A stretch of 64,000 bases of DNA from NCBI GenBank assembly GCA_022824585.1, contig JAJDZN010000153.1, positions 40,095 to 104,094 of the forward strand. Direction: 5' to 3'. The notes under the pieces were generated by a model. The model made no database searches and was not told where the DNA came from. It saw only the letters and a program-made list of their open reading frames with translations. This document shows, piece by piece, positions 47,647 through 57,378 of this stretch. Each line of letters starts with the position of its first letter. Positions within the stretch are counted from its first letter, which is position 1. The translations under genes and the position numbers were made by a program. This DNA comes from Bryobacterales bacterium (GTDB lineage Bacteria; Acidobacteriota; Terriglobia; Bryobacterales; UBA6623).

Positions 47647-50600
47647 GTGCGACCCCTGATCGAGAAGCGACCCAACAATGGGTCGAACGCAAATTGGGGC
47701 CCCACGACCCTCGTACTTCTTGCACAGTGCGTTTTGGCCCCCTTGGTGGCACCCGGTGCGGAAGATCCTGTCCTGCGCCTCGACTTAGGGTCCAGCACAT
47801 CCGCGGTCGCGGCTGGGCATGTGCGCCTCAGTGCGGGGGAGGCCTACTCGGCCGAGCGGGGCTATGGCTGGGAGAGTTCCCTTCAGAACGCGTTCGATGT
47901 GGTGCGGCCACCAAGCAACCCAGATTGGCTCGAGCCAAGTGGACAACTCGTCCCGGGGGACTACGTCGCCCACAAGGAACATAACGCTCTGACAAGGGAC
48001 GGTATCGCGTCAACTGACGATCTCGTCTTTCGCGCCGACCTTCCCGACGGCATCTACCGCGTCACCCTAGTTCTCGGCCGGCTAGACCGGCCGGCTTGCT
48101 CGATGCAAGTCGAGTTCAACGGCACGCCCGTGGCCAGCGACGTCCATGCAAGGCACTTCGCCCGCCGCGGCGTACCGGACTTCCTCTATGGCTTCCCTCG
48201 CGTGGTCCGCCGAAATGTTGAGGTGCGCGCGGGGGGCCTGCGGATTCGGGTCCGAGGTGACGATTCAAGATTTCGCGAGAGGTTCCTCCGGGAGTTCGAG
48301 CGGCCGGCACCAGTCAGCTACTTGGTCGGCGTACCCACCCGCAATCGCAAGCCTGCTAGCCCTGAAGTGGACGCTTGGGGACGGCTCGACCCTGGACGCG
48401 GCACCCCGGGAGGGGGCGTGTGGGTCTATGCGGACATTGGCTGTCCGTTTACCGAGAACGCGCTGGCAGCGATTCAGATCCACCGGTACCGTAGTCCACC
48501 GTTGGCTGTGGTGGATGGACGCTTGAGGGCCAACCTTGAAGACCCCAACCTCCGGTCTGGCGCAGAACTCTTCCAAGCCCGGCGATTCGCCGACGCCGAA
48601 ACTGCTTTTCGGCTGGTGGATGATGACTTCGCTCGGGCCCTCGGCCTTCTCTGGCTGGCTGGTGCCGCCGGCCACGAGCAAGAGCGTCGTCTGTTGCCCG
48701 ATGCGATCGAGTTGCTCCAAGGATTGGCCCGGCGGCCGGCGCCGGACCCCTGGATCGGAGAATTCCTTGAGCAGTCGCGCCGGCTCTCGACGGCCATACA
48801 CCGCTTCGATCACGCCAGCGAGCGCCAAAGAGTCTACACCGAACTGTTGCTGATTACCGGGGAGGTCGACTCGTTCCAGCCCGGCGATCCCTTGTACGCG
48901 AAGGGAAAGACCTACGCGGCGCGCGCACTGTTGATGGTGGATCCGCACCGCTGGGCGTTCGCTTCGCACGTTGGAAAGCAGATTCTCGAAGATCTTGAAT
49001 CACAAGGCGAGCGCAACCGCTACATCGACTGGTACGTGCACGAAAGGTGGTCGGACGCATTTCCCGACTGGCAATTCGCCGATTACCGGAGCTCCCGGGA
49101 GGGTGCCCCGGCCTGGGCGGGCGAAGTATTTGAAGCCTACAACCGCGAACTCGATTTGGCTGAATGGTGGATGAGGAATCGACAACAGAGCGACGGTTCG
49201 CTCGGGGGAGGGTGGGGCGACGACGTCGAGATCCTGCGAAGCTTCGCTGCCTTCGTCGGAGCGAGTCCCGACGCGAGCCCACTGGTAATGGATGGAATCC
49301 GCGCTCTGGCTGACGGAGCGTGGTTCAGCGGGTCCGTCGACACCGAAGGCGGGTACTTCGCCGAGGTAGGGGACACGGAGCATTCCGGGGAATGGACGGC
49401 CGACACGCTGTCCGCCATGATTCAGTCCGACTACGGCAACCCCGTCTACATCGAAAGGGCGCTCAAGACGGCCAAGCTGATGCGGGACTTGTGGATGGAC
49501 GTCAATTCGCGAGGCTGGTTTCTGATGCGCTCCAATTTCCTCGGCGCTTCCGGCGTCGGCACTGGAGGCACGGCCAGTGATTCACGCATCAATTACCGCC
49601 CGGCGGCGCCTGCACTGGCTGTCTTTCGATACAACTCGTTGCCGGCAGTCGAGCGCTTGTTCGTCAGGTGGGCCGATGCGTGGCTGGTGGCGTCGATGTC
49701 CACGGACAGGGGCAAGCCTCGCGGAGTGATCCCGCAGGAAATCTCCTTTGCCGACGGCACGATTGGAGGCGTTGATTCGCCTTCGTGGTTCCGTGCCGCT
49801 CATCCACCCGGCACTGTCAACTACGACTGGGGAGGGGCCGGTTCCTATCACGACTCGATTGTCGACTTGCTGCTCACCGCTTTTCGCGCCACCTCGGATC
49901 GAAAGTACCTGGAGCCCATGGAGCTTGAGGCGGAATTCGTCCGCCGGCATCTCCCCGACACCCTGAGGGCATCGCCCCTGTTGAGCCGCCCGGGTCCGCC
50001 CCATCCCGACCTTTGGAAGGGCTTGGCCGAAGGTAGCGCGGCTTGGGTGGCGGCAAGGCTGGCCTCTTGGCCGGCGACTTGGAATCGAATGCAGGATGTC
50101 CTGTTCCCTCGGGGGGACTCGGCCGGGACCACCCTTCGAACGCTTGCGGAGGCGGCGCGGATGGCTGCCGAAGAAAACGAGTTCGCGAGACGGAGGTGGC
50201 CGCACGTGACCACCGAGATGATCGCGACCGATCGCGTGTACTTTCCTGGCTTGGGTAACGCAGTACGCGTAATGACTGGCCTGGGCGCGCTCGGGAACCG
50301 GCCCCTGGTCACTTACTCCGGACTGGGCAGGGATTTCGCCGCGGCCCTGCTCTCGGCCGATGCAAGGTCCCTCCGTGTTGCGCTGTATAGTTTGTCCCGC
50401 CAAACGGAGACGGTGAAGATAGTGCCTTGGCTATTGGATGTCGGGCCGGTCTACAAGATCGAAGTTGGGCCGGACGATGACGCCGACGGTGACTTCGAAT
50501 CGATCACCCGCCAGCACTCTCGCCAACTGGCTCACCGCGGCCTGGGCTTTGCCGTCGAACTGCCGCCCCGGCAGGGCACGGTGGTCCGGGTCCAATGGGC

Positions 50601-50979
50601 ATCCGGGGAGCCGAACCGCTCGCTGGCAGCGGACCTGGCCTTGTCCCCCGACGACATTCAGTTCATTGCCGAGTACCGCCGCGTCGACGTAACCGTGCAC
50701 AACATTGGCGCGATTCCCGCACGATCGCTCGAGGTTGCCCTATATGAGGCCGGCCGGCTCGTCGGCAGGCAGCTTGTGCCTGGCGTTCAGGCGCCGGACG
50801 GGCTGCTTCCGGCCACCGTCCGCGTTGGTTTCCCGTTCATCCCGAAATCCCTTCGCGGAAGATTCCGGGCCGTCGTTGACGCCGCCAACGGCATCCCGGA
50901 GATCTCCGAACGCAACAATGAAGCTCAGGCTGATCTTGACACCCCGCTGGTCGGCAAGAAACGACACGCCCACCCGTGA
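47647..50979 (+). CDS. Large secreted hypothetical protein (carbohydrate-binding-like N-term, helical-toroid-like middle, CARDB-like C-term)
   Basis: 1110-aa ORF; LPDGIYRVTLVLG beta-sandwich-like region; ELDLAEWWMRNRQQSDGSLGGGWGDDVE helical region; C-terminal VDVTVHNIGAIPARSLEVALYEAGRLVG...VVDAANGIPEISERNNEA resembles CARDB. Confidence 0.75.
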   Translation: MRPLIEKRPNNGSNANWGPTTLVLLAQCVLAPLVAPGAEDPVLRLDLGSSTSAVAAGHVRLSAGEAYSAERGYGWESSLQNAFDVVRPPSNPDWLEPSGQLVPGDYVAHKEHNALTRDGIASTDDLVFRADLPDGIYRVTLVLGRLDRPACSMQVEFNGTPVASDVHARHFARRGVPDFLYGFPRVVRRNVEVRAGGLRIRVRGDDSRFRERFLREFERPAPVSYLVGVPTRNRKPASPEVDAWGRLDPGRGTPGGGVWVYADIGCPFTENALAAIQIHRYRSPPLAVVDGRLRANLEDPNLRSGAELFQARRFADAETAFRLVDDDFARALGLLWLAGAAGHEQERRLLPDAIELLQGLARRPAPDPWIGEFLEQSRRLSTAIHRFDHASERQRVYTELLLITGEVDSFQPGDPLYAKGKTYAARALLMVDPHRWAFASHVGKQILEDLESQGERNRYIDWYVHERWSDAFPDWQFADYRSSREGAPAWAGEVFEAYNRELDLAEWWMRNRQQSDGSLGGGWGDDVEILRSFAAFVGASPDASPLVMDGIRALADGAWFSGSVDTEGGYFAEVGDTEHSGEWTADTLSAMIQSDYGNPVYIERALKTAKLMRDLWMDVNSRGWFLMRSNFLGASGVGTGGTASDSRINYRPAAPALAVFRYNSLPAVERLFVRWADAWLVASMSTDRGKPRGVIPQEISFADGTIGGVDSPSWFRAAHPPGTVNYDWGGAGSYHDSIVDLLLTAFRATSDRKYLEPMELEAEFVRRHLPDTLRASPLLSRPGPPHPDLWKGLAEGSAAWVAARLASWPATWNRMQDVLFPRGDSAGTTLRTLAEAARMAAEENEFARRRWPHVTTEMIATDRVYFPGLGNAVRVMTGLGALGNRPLVTYSGLGRDFAAALLSADARSLRVALYSLSRQTETVKIVPWLLDVGPVYKIEVGPDDDADGDFESITRQHSRQLAHRGLGFAVELPPRQGTVVRVQWASGEPNRSLAADLALSPDDIQFIAEYRRVDVTVHNIGAIPARSLEVALYEAGRLVGRQLVPGVQAPDGLLPATVRVGFPFIPKSLRGRFRAVVDAANGIPEISERNNEAQADLDTPLVGKKRHAHP

Positions 50980-50984
50980 CCGGT

Positions 50985-51270
50985 CACCGAGAGACCCTGA
51001 GCCAGAGCCTGGCGAACTTCACCAACTGCATCGTGCCCGCCGGCGGCGATCTGGAATCCAGTTGCCTCCACGTCCCATTCCGCAGGCCTGCGACAACGCC
51101 CGTCGAACGGCGTGGTGGTATTCCGGCGCAAGATACTCGACCCACGGCTCCTCTCGAATCGCACCTGCCAGATCATCAAAGTCGAGCGAATCGCGTGGCG
51201 ACGGACCCACAGCGGAGATCTCGCGTTCCCGCGACGTGTTCCGCAGGTGGCGCGGTTTAGATGGTCGCTG
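50985..51270 (-). pseudogene. Possible decayed minus-strand gene, two overlapping frames
   Basis: Frame 1: REREISAVGPSPRDSLDFDDLAGAIREEPWVEYLAPEYHHAVRRALSQACGM; shifted frame continues WDVEATGFQIAAGGHDAVGEVRQALAQGLSVTGHG. Family unknown. Confidence 0.3.
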
Positions 51271-51307
51271 GCCAGCGCAGCGGCTCCGACCTGTCTAGCA
51301 TAGGAAC

Positions 51308-53407
51308 ATGTCTCGTACGATTGGCATGATCGAGGTTCTGGCGCTTGTAGCCTTCGGGCTATTGGGCTGCGGAGGTCGCAGTATCGGCCCGCCGCCGGAA
51401 TCGGAAGTGCACATGGTCGAGGAGAACCTTCACGGCGTCACTGTCCAAGATCCGTTCCGCTGGCTGGAAGAGGGCGGTGCCCCAGAGACGCGCCAGTGGA
51501 TCGCGGCCCAGTCCGCTTACGGGCGGAGCTACTTGGATGGCCTGCCGACGCGAGAGGCCGTTCGCGAGCGGATGGCGGAAATCCTCGGTTCCGGCTCAGT
51601 ATCCACGCCGGACGAGGCTGGGGGGCGTTACTTCTATTCGCGGCGCGGCGGCGACCAGGACCAGCCCGTCGTCTACGTGCGGGAAGGGCGCAACGGCGAA
51701 GACCGCATGCTGCTAGACCCCAACACCATGAGCGACGACGGCACCACCACGGTCGATTGGTACGTGCCCTCCAAGGACGGCAAGCTGCTGGCCTACGGAA
51801 AGTCCGTAGAAGGTACCGAGACCAGCACGATGTACATCTTGGACTTGGAGTCGGGCAGCGACCTTGAGGACGCCTTCCCCAAGGTTCGGTTCGCCAACCC
51901 ACAATGGCTCAAGGACGGCTCGGGCTTTTACTACTCGCGACCGGTCGACGTTGAGACGATCGGCCCAGGCGAGGAGCTGTACGACCGCCGCGTTTTCTTG
52001 CACAAGCTTGGTCGCAGCTACGCCGATGACCCCGTGCTTTTTGGGGAGGGGCTCGAGAAGGCCCACATACCGGACGCGATCTTAAGTGACGACGAGCGCT
52101 ACTTGATGCTCGATACGTTCCTCGGCTGGGGACGCAACCACCTCTACGTGCGCGACTTGCGCACGAACCGCACCGTCACCATCGCCGAAGACGGTGAGCA
52201 CAGCTACCTCGGCGAAATCGTCCGGGACAGGCTCTATCTGCTGACGAATCGGGACGCGCCCCGTTATCGGGTCGTGATGGTCGATCTGCGTCGCCCCGAG
52301 CCTAAACACTGGGAGACAGTCATCCCAGAGAGCGATGCCGTCATCGAGTTCGCAAGCATCGCCGGGGACCGCTTGTTCGTCGGCCGGATGCGAGACGCGC
52401 ATTCGGAACTGCACTCGTATCAGCTCGACGGCACTGACGAACGCCAGATCCAGCTGCCCGGATTGGGAACGGTCAGCGGGTTCACCTCCAAATCGTCCAG
52501 CGACGAAGCGTTCTTCTCCTTCAGCTCGTTCGTCCAGGCCCCGACGGTCTTCCGCATTGGCTCCGAAGCGACCGAACCCGATATTTGGGAACAGGTCGAT
52601 TCACCGATCGACTCGGATGCCTTCGATGTCCGGCAGGTGTTCTACCCGAGCAAGGACGGCACCAAGATCCCGATGTACCTGATTGCCAAGAGCGGCACCG
52701 CGGCCGATGGCAGCGTGCCCGGTTTGCTGTACGGCTACGGCGGGTTCAACATCGCACTGACGCCGAGCTATTCGACTTGGATCTTCCCTTGGATCGAAGC
52801 CGGAAACCTGTTGGCAATTGCAAATCTGCGCGGGGGCAGCGAGTACGGCGAGGAGTGGCACAAGGCCGGCATGCTCGGCAACAAGCAGAACGTCTTCGAC
52901 GACTTCATCGCTGCGGGGGAATATCTCAAGGCCGAAGGCTACGTGGACCCCGAGCGCCTGGTCATCCACGGTCGCAGCAATGGCGGGTTGCTGGTAGGCG
53001 CAGCATTGACACAGCGCCCAGACCTTTGGCGAGCCGCCGTGTCAGGCGTGCCCTTGCTGGACATGCTGCGCTATGACAGGTTCCGCATGGCCAAGCTGTG
53101 GGTCTCCGAGTACGGCACCGCCGAGAATGCCGAAGACTTTCAGTGGCTGCACGCCTATTCCCCGTATCACCGCGTCGAAAAAGGCCAAGACTATCCCGCG
53201 ACATTGATCTACACCGCAGATTCAGACTCGCGAGTCGACCCCATGCACGCGCGCAAGATGGTGGCCCGCTTGCAAGCAGCCACTTCGGGGAAGGCGCCGA
53301 TCGTGCTGCGCTACGAAGAGTCCGCCGGGCATGGGCGCGGCAAGCCGCTGTACAAGATCGTGGACGAGTGGGCCGACATCTGGAGCTTCATCTTTGCCCA
53401 AGTCTGA
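51308..53407 (+). CDS. Prolyl oligopeptidase family (S9) lipoprotein
   Basis: DPFRWLEEGGAPETRQWIAAQ, catalytic GRSNGGLLVGA, DSDSRVDPMHARK, SAGHGRGKP; LLGCGG lipobox. Confidence 0.95.
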   Translation: MSRTIGMIEVLALVAFGLLGCGGRSIGPPPESEVHMVEENLHGVTVQDPFRWLEEGGAPETRQWIAAQSAYGRSYLDGLPTREAVRERMAEILGSGSVSTPDEAGGRYFYSRRGGDQDQPVVYVREGRNGEDRMLLDPNTMSDDGTTTVDWYVPSKDGKLLAYGKSVEGTETSTMYILDLESGSDLEDAFPKVRFANPQWLKDGSGFYYSRPVDVETIGPGEELYDRRVFLHKLGRSYADDPVLFGEGLEKAHIPDAILSDDERYLMLDTFLGWGRNHLYVRDLRTNRTVTIAEDGEHSYLGEIVRDRLYLLTNRDAPRYRVVMVDLRRPEPKHWETVIPESDAVIEFASIAGDRLFVGRMRDAHSELHSYQLDGTDERQIQLPGLGTVSGFTSKSSSDEAFFSFSSFVQAPTVFRIGSEATEPDIWEQVDSPIDSDAFDVRQVFYPSKDGTKIPMYLIAKSGTAADGSVPGLLYGYGGFNIALTPSYSTWIFPWIEAGNLLAIANLRGGSEYGEEWHKAGMLGNKQNVFDDFIAAGEYLKAEGYVDPERLVIHGRSNGGLLVGAALTQRPDLWRAAVSGVPLLDMLRYDRFRMAKLWVSEYGTAENAEDFQWLHAYSPYHRVEKGQDYPATLIYTADSDSRVDPMHARKMVARLQAATSGKAPIVLRYEESAGHGRGKPLYKIVDEWADIWSFIFAQV

Positions 53408-53505
53408 ACGGGCCTCGCCCCCGGGCGGTGATAGTCTAGTGCTTTCTCCGCCGACCCCGCGCCCGCAGGCGCGGCTCTGGGCTGGCGCGCGGTTGCTGTA
53501 GTTCT

Positions 53506-55146
53506 GTGCCCGATTCCGAGTCCGGCCACGCTCAAGTCGTACGCAAGGCCGGCGTGGTCAGTCTGGCCGTATTCCTCAGCCGGATCACCGGCTTGGTCCG
53601 GGAAATCACCTTCGCGGGCCTGTTCGGCGCCGGCATGGTCTACGACGCGTTCGTCGCGGCTTACCGGATCCCGAACTTGCTCCGTGACCTGCTGGCCGAG
53701 GGAGCCCTCTCCTCCGCTTTCGTAACAACCTATTCACAGGCGCTGTCCGAAGAGGGCGCCAAGCAGGCCAACTCGCTGTCCAATCGCCTCGCTACGCTGC
53801 TGGTGCCGGTGGTGGCCGTGGTCTGTGTGGCCGGTACCGTGTTTGCCCCGAGCATCGTGCAGCGCCTCTTCCCGGGCTACGCGGCGATTGAGGGCAAGTT
53901 CGAGCTGACGGTGTTGCTAACGCGGATCATGATGCCGTTCCTGCTGTTCGTCGTCTTGGCAGCCAAGGCCATGGGGGTGTTGAACTCGCACGGAAAGTTC
54001 GGGATTCCCGCGCTGGCCTCAACACTCTCCAACCTCACCTCCGTGGGCATCGGCCTGCTCCTTGGGTTCGTGCTCGGCCCTGAGCTCGGATTCGAGCCAA
54101 TCGTGGGCATGGCGCTCGGCACGCTGCTAGGGGGCGCCGTGCAGTACGGCTGCCAAGTTCCGAGCCTGCGCCTGACCGGCCTGCGCTTCCGCCCCGAAGC
54201 GGCACTGCGCGATCCGGGAGTGCGGCAAGTGCTGCGCTTGATGGGGCCCGCCACCATCGGGGCAGCCGCGGTGCAGATCAATGTCATGGTTAACTCTGTC
54301 TTTGCTTCGCGCCTCGCGGATGCGTCTGGGGAGATCATCAACGGCCCGGTTTCTTGGCTGGGCTACGCATTTCGCTTCATGCAGCTTCCGCTAGGGTTGT
54401 TTGGCGTTGCCGTCGCGACCGCCACCTTGCCGGTCATCTCCCGCGAAGCTGGGGCGGGACGCATCGACGAGTTCCGGGACACGCTCTCTCGGTCTCTGGG
54501 TCTGGTGTTCCTGTTGACGATTCCGTCCACGGTCGGCCTGTTGGTGCTGAGCCAGCCCTTGATCGGCGTTGTCTACGAGCGCGGACAGTTCGCCGCGTCC
54601 GACACCGAGCAAACAGCCCTGGCCTTGGCGTTCTACTGCCTAGGCTTGGTCGGCTACGCGTCCACCAAGGTGCTCGCGCCCGCATTCTACGCGCTGGACA
54701 ACGTGCGGATCCCGATGATGGTCTCGGTGTTCTCCATCGCCCTGAACTACACCCTGAACTTCGTGTACATCGAAATCCTCGGCTGGGGGCACTGGGCATT
54801 GGCGCTATCAACGTCGCTGGTGGCGACGCTGAATTCGATCCTGCTGTTTGTATTCATGCGGTCACGGCTCGGCGGAGTCGGAGGCAGTCGGCTGTTGCGC
54901 GGCGGAATCAAGATCGGCGCGGCCTCTGGCGCCATGGGAGCGTGCTGCTGGATTTGCGCGCGCTTCGTCGAAGCGGCCCTGGGGCCGGGCACGTTCGTGG
55001 GCCGCTTGGCGGCGCTGCTTGTAACGGTGCCTGTCGGGGTGGGGCTGGTCTATTGGCTCTGCAGATTGCTGCGCGTGCCGGAATTGGAGTTGGCCCGCAG
55101 AGCGATCATGGCCAGCCTGGCTCGGCGTTCCGAGCCAAGCGGCTAG
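53506..55146 (+). CDS. murJ: Lipid II flippase MurJ (MviN)
   Basis: VVSLAVFLSRITGLVREITFAGLFGAGMVYDAFVAAYRIPNLLRDLLAEGALSSAFV. Confidence 0.95.
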   Translation: MPDSESGHAQVVRKAGVVSLAVFLSRITGLVREITFAGLFGAGMVYDAFVAAYRIPNLLRDLLAEGALSSAFVTTYSQALSEEGAKQANSLSNRLATLLVPVVAVVCVAGTVFAPSIVQRLFPGYAAIEGKFELTVLLTRIMMPFLLFVVLAAKAMGVLNSHGKFGIPALASTLSNLTSVGIGLLLGFVLGPELGFEPIVGMALGTLLGGAVQYGCQVPSLRLTGLRFRPEAALRDPGVRQVLRLMGPATIGAAAVQINVMVNSVFASRLADASGEIINGPVSWLGYAFRFMQLPLGLFGVAVATATLPVISREAGAGRIDEFRDTLSRSLGLVFLLTIPSTVGLLVLSQPLIGVVYERGQFAASDTEQTALALAFYCLGLVGYASTKVLAPAFYALDNVRIPMMVSVFSIALNYTLNFVYIEILGWGHWALALSTSLVATLNSILLFVFMRSRLGGVGGSRLLRGGIKIGAASGAMGACCWICARFVEAALGPGTFVGRLAALLVTVPVGVGLVYWLCRLLRVPELELARRAIMASLARRSEPSG

Positions 55147-55964
55147 CTCCCGCTTTCCGAAACTGCGCCCTGCAGGGCGTCGACCGCCGGGGGTTGCGGC
55201 GGGTCTTCGGTCAGAGCCTTCTGCAGGTTGACCGGCAGCTCTTCGAACGCTTCGTTCAACGCGTCAGTCGTTAACGCGCCCGCTTCGGCGGCAGCGTTCA
55301 CGTATAGGGTGTCGAGGGCGCCGCCGAAAGGCGAGTCGCGCGAGAATTCCGGTGGCTCGCCAAAGATCAGCAGCCGCATCGCATCGGTGAGCCGCTCCGC
55401 CCAGATGCGGGCGAGCAGCTTGGCGTCGTCGGTTTTGGCCAGGGTCATGTCGTCGGCCGTGATGCTGACGATCTCGAGAAATTCCTCCGAGTCGGTGAAC
55501 TCCTTCTGCACGATCATCGGCAGGCCTTGGCTGCTGCCCGTCTGGATCGTAATGACCTGCGGCGGATTGGCGACCAGAACGTCTAGAGCTTGGTTGAGGC
55601 TTGCAACGACTTGCTTTGCCCGAGCGGCGCCCGCTGCGCCGGAGACCGGGTCGCTGATTTGGAAGAGCATTAGCTGCCCCATGCGGATGGCGATCGGGAC
55701 ACCCTCCGTAACCCCTTCATTCGGCAAGAGTTCGAAGCGCACTTCGGGTATCTCCAGAGTAAGCACGCGGGGAGCCTGTTGGAGGAAGAATACCAAGCCG
55801 ATGATTGCCAATCCGAGGCCCAGCGCGACCAGGGTAAGTGGCTTGGTCAGGACTTGCTTGAACGACTCGCGGTCGGAAGCGTGGGCCAGAGCCTCCAAGG
55901 CTTCGTGGGAAGGTGGCGCGGCTTGCCCTCGAGAGTCTGTAGGGGGGCTGTCGACTTCGGGCAT
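55143..55964 (-). CDS. Membrane-anchored hypothetical protein
   Basis: 273-aa ORF with a single TM segment (LVALGLGLAIIGLVFFLQQ); no family recognised. Confidence 0.65.
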   Translation of the reverse strand: MPEVDSPPTDSRGQAAPPSHEALEALAHASDRESFKQVLTKPLTLVALGLGLAIIGLVFFLQQAPRVLTLEIPEVRFELLPNEGVTEGVPIAIRMGQLMLFQISDPVSGAAGAARAKQVVASLNQALDVLVANPPQVITIQTGSSQGLPMIVQKEFTDSEEFLEIVSITADDMTLAKTDDAKLLARIWAERLTDAMRLLIFGEPPEFSRDSPFGGALDTLYVNAAAEAGALTTDALNEAFEELPVNLQKALTEDPPQPPAVDALQGAVSESGS

Positions 55965-56066
55965 GCGGGGAACGACCGACCATTTCTATTGTTACCCTTG
56001 CGTGGTAGCAATGTCGAATCAATGTGGGGCTTCTAGATCGGTCGCTCCGCCACTGTCGTTGTAGCA

Positions 56067-56948
56067 ATGCCGCAATTCGACCCCAACGACACTCTAGGGG
56101 CAGGCCGACCGGTTCACTCGCAGCGAGCGAGCAGCATCCTGAGCCCGACGAGTGGATTCATAGCGGAGGCCGGATTCACACACTCCCTGACACCCGCCCG
56201 AAACTGCCTCTTCGGCTGTACCTACTGCTACGTGCCGACGCTGCGTGTCTTCGGCGGACTGAAGCCGGCTGACTGGCAGCGCTGGGGTCGCCACACAACG
56301 ATCAAGACGAATGCCGCTGAATTGCTTCGGCGCCAGCTCAAGCCAGCGCAACGCATATATTGCTCACCGCTGGTGGATCCGTACCAGCCGGCCGAGGCGC
56401 AAGCACGGTTGATGCCGGACCTATTGGAGTGCCTGTGCCGCCAGCCGCCAGCAGTGTTCGTATTGCAGACTCGGGGCGCGCTGATCCTGCGCGATCTCGA
56501 GCAGTTGCTAGAACTGTCCCGGCGCACGCGACTGCGGGTGAGTTTTTCCGTCACAACGGACTGCGACGAGGTGCGCCGCCTCTACGAACCACACTGTGAC
56601 CCGATCCAGGAGAGGCTGCGCGTCATCAGCCGGCTCTCTGCATCGGGAATCGCGGTGTATTGCACTCTGGCTCCGCTGCTGCCCTGCGATCCAGTCGCTC
56701 TGGCCGAGATGGCCTTGGAAGTCACCAGCCACGGAGTGATCGCAGATCCGCTGCACAACCGGGAAGGCAAGCCACGGGGAGCGACCACAAGGCCCGAAGG
56801 CCTCCGTGTCAGCGAGGCGAACGGGTACGAGGAATGGCACAGGTCCGACTTTCAAGCCCGAGTCATCTCCTCGATTCGGTCGCGCGTCGAGGCGGCAGGC
56901 AGACAGTTTGGAGAGGGCCCCGCTGGCTTTCGCATGTTGGCCGCGTAA
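56067..56948 (+). CDS. Radical SAM protein, SPL-like
   Basis: CLFGCTYCY (CxxxCxxC), SPLVDPYQPAEA, SFSVTTDCDEVRRLYEP. Confidence 0.88.
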   Translation: MPQFDPNDTLGAGRPVHSQRASSILSPTSGFIAEAGFTHSLTPARNCLFGCTYCYVPTLRVFGGLKPADWQRWGRHTTIKTNAAELLRRQLKPAQRIYCSPLVDPYQPAEAQARLMPDLLECLCRQPPAVFVLQTRGALILRDLEQLLELSRRTRLRVSFSVTTDCDEVRRLYEPHCDPIQERLRVISRLSASGIAVYCTLAPLLPCDPVALAEMALEVTSHGVIADPLHNREGKPRGATTRPEGLRVSEANGYEEWHRSDFQARVISSIRSRVEAAGRQFGEGPAGFRMLAA

Positions 56949-56982
56949 CGTGCTCGGCTGTCGGGCAGACTATCCCGACGGG

Positions 56983-56988
56983 TAGAAT
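56983..56988 (+). promoter_or_regulatory. Candidate -10 box (TAGAAT) 6 nt upstream of GTG 56995
   Basis: tagaat-cgggtg-GTG; favours GTG 56995 as the start of the next ORF. Confidence 0.45.
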
Positions 56989-56994
56989 CGGGTG

Positions 56995-57321
56995 GTGCGA
57001 GTCCGCTTGATCGAGATCGCCCACGCGCGATCCGGCGACAAGGGCGATACCGCCAACGTGGGGTTGATCGCTCGCAAGCCGGAGCACTATCGGGTGCTGC
57101 TGCGCGAGGTGACGGCTGAACGGGTGAAACAGCATTTCGGCAGCCGCTGCACCGGTCCGGTCGAACGCTTTGAACTGCCCAATATCGGCGCATTGAATTT
57201 TCTCCTGCACGGAGCGCTGGGCGGCGGCGGCACGCTTTCGTTGCGCGTGGACGCCCAGGGAAAGACACTGGGGGCCGCTTTGCTGAGGATGGAAGTAGAC
57301 GTGTCTCCGGACGAGCTTTGA
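56995..57321 (+). CDS. AtuA-related small protein
   Basis: LIEIAHARSGDKGDTANVGLIARKPEHY and FELPNIGALNFLLHGALGGGGTLSLRVDAQGKTLG match the AtuA C-terminal family. Confidence 0.85.
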   Translation: MRVRLIEIAHARSGDKGDTANVGLIARKPEHYRVLLREVTAERVKQHFGSRCTGPVERFELPNIGALNFLLHGALGGGGTLSLRVDAQGKTLGAALLRMEVDVSPDEL

Positions 57322-57378
57322 GCCGTCCCGTTCGGCACAGGACGCTGTGATAGCGTGGGTTGAAGCGCAGGATCTGAC

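Noticed and set aside
48265-48969. 234-aa minus-strand ORF
   Set aside because: Antisense of the large secreted protein gene; no support.
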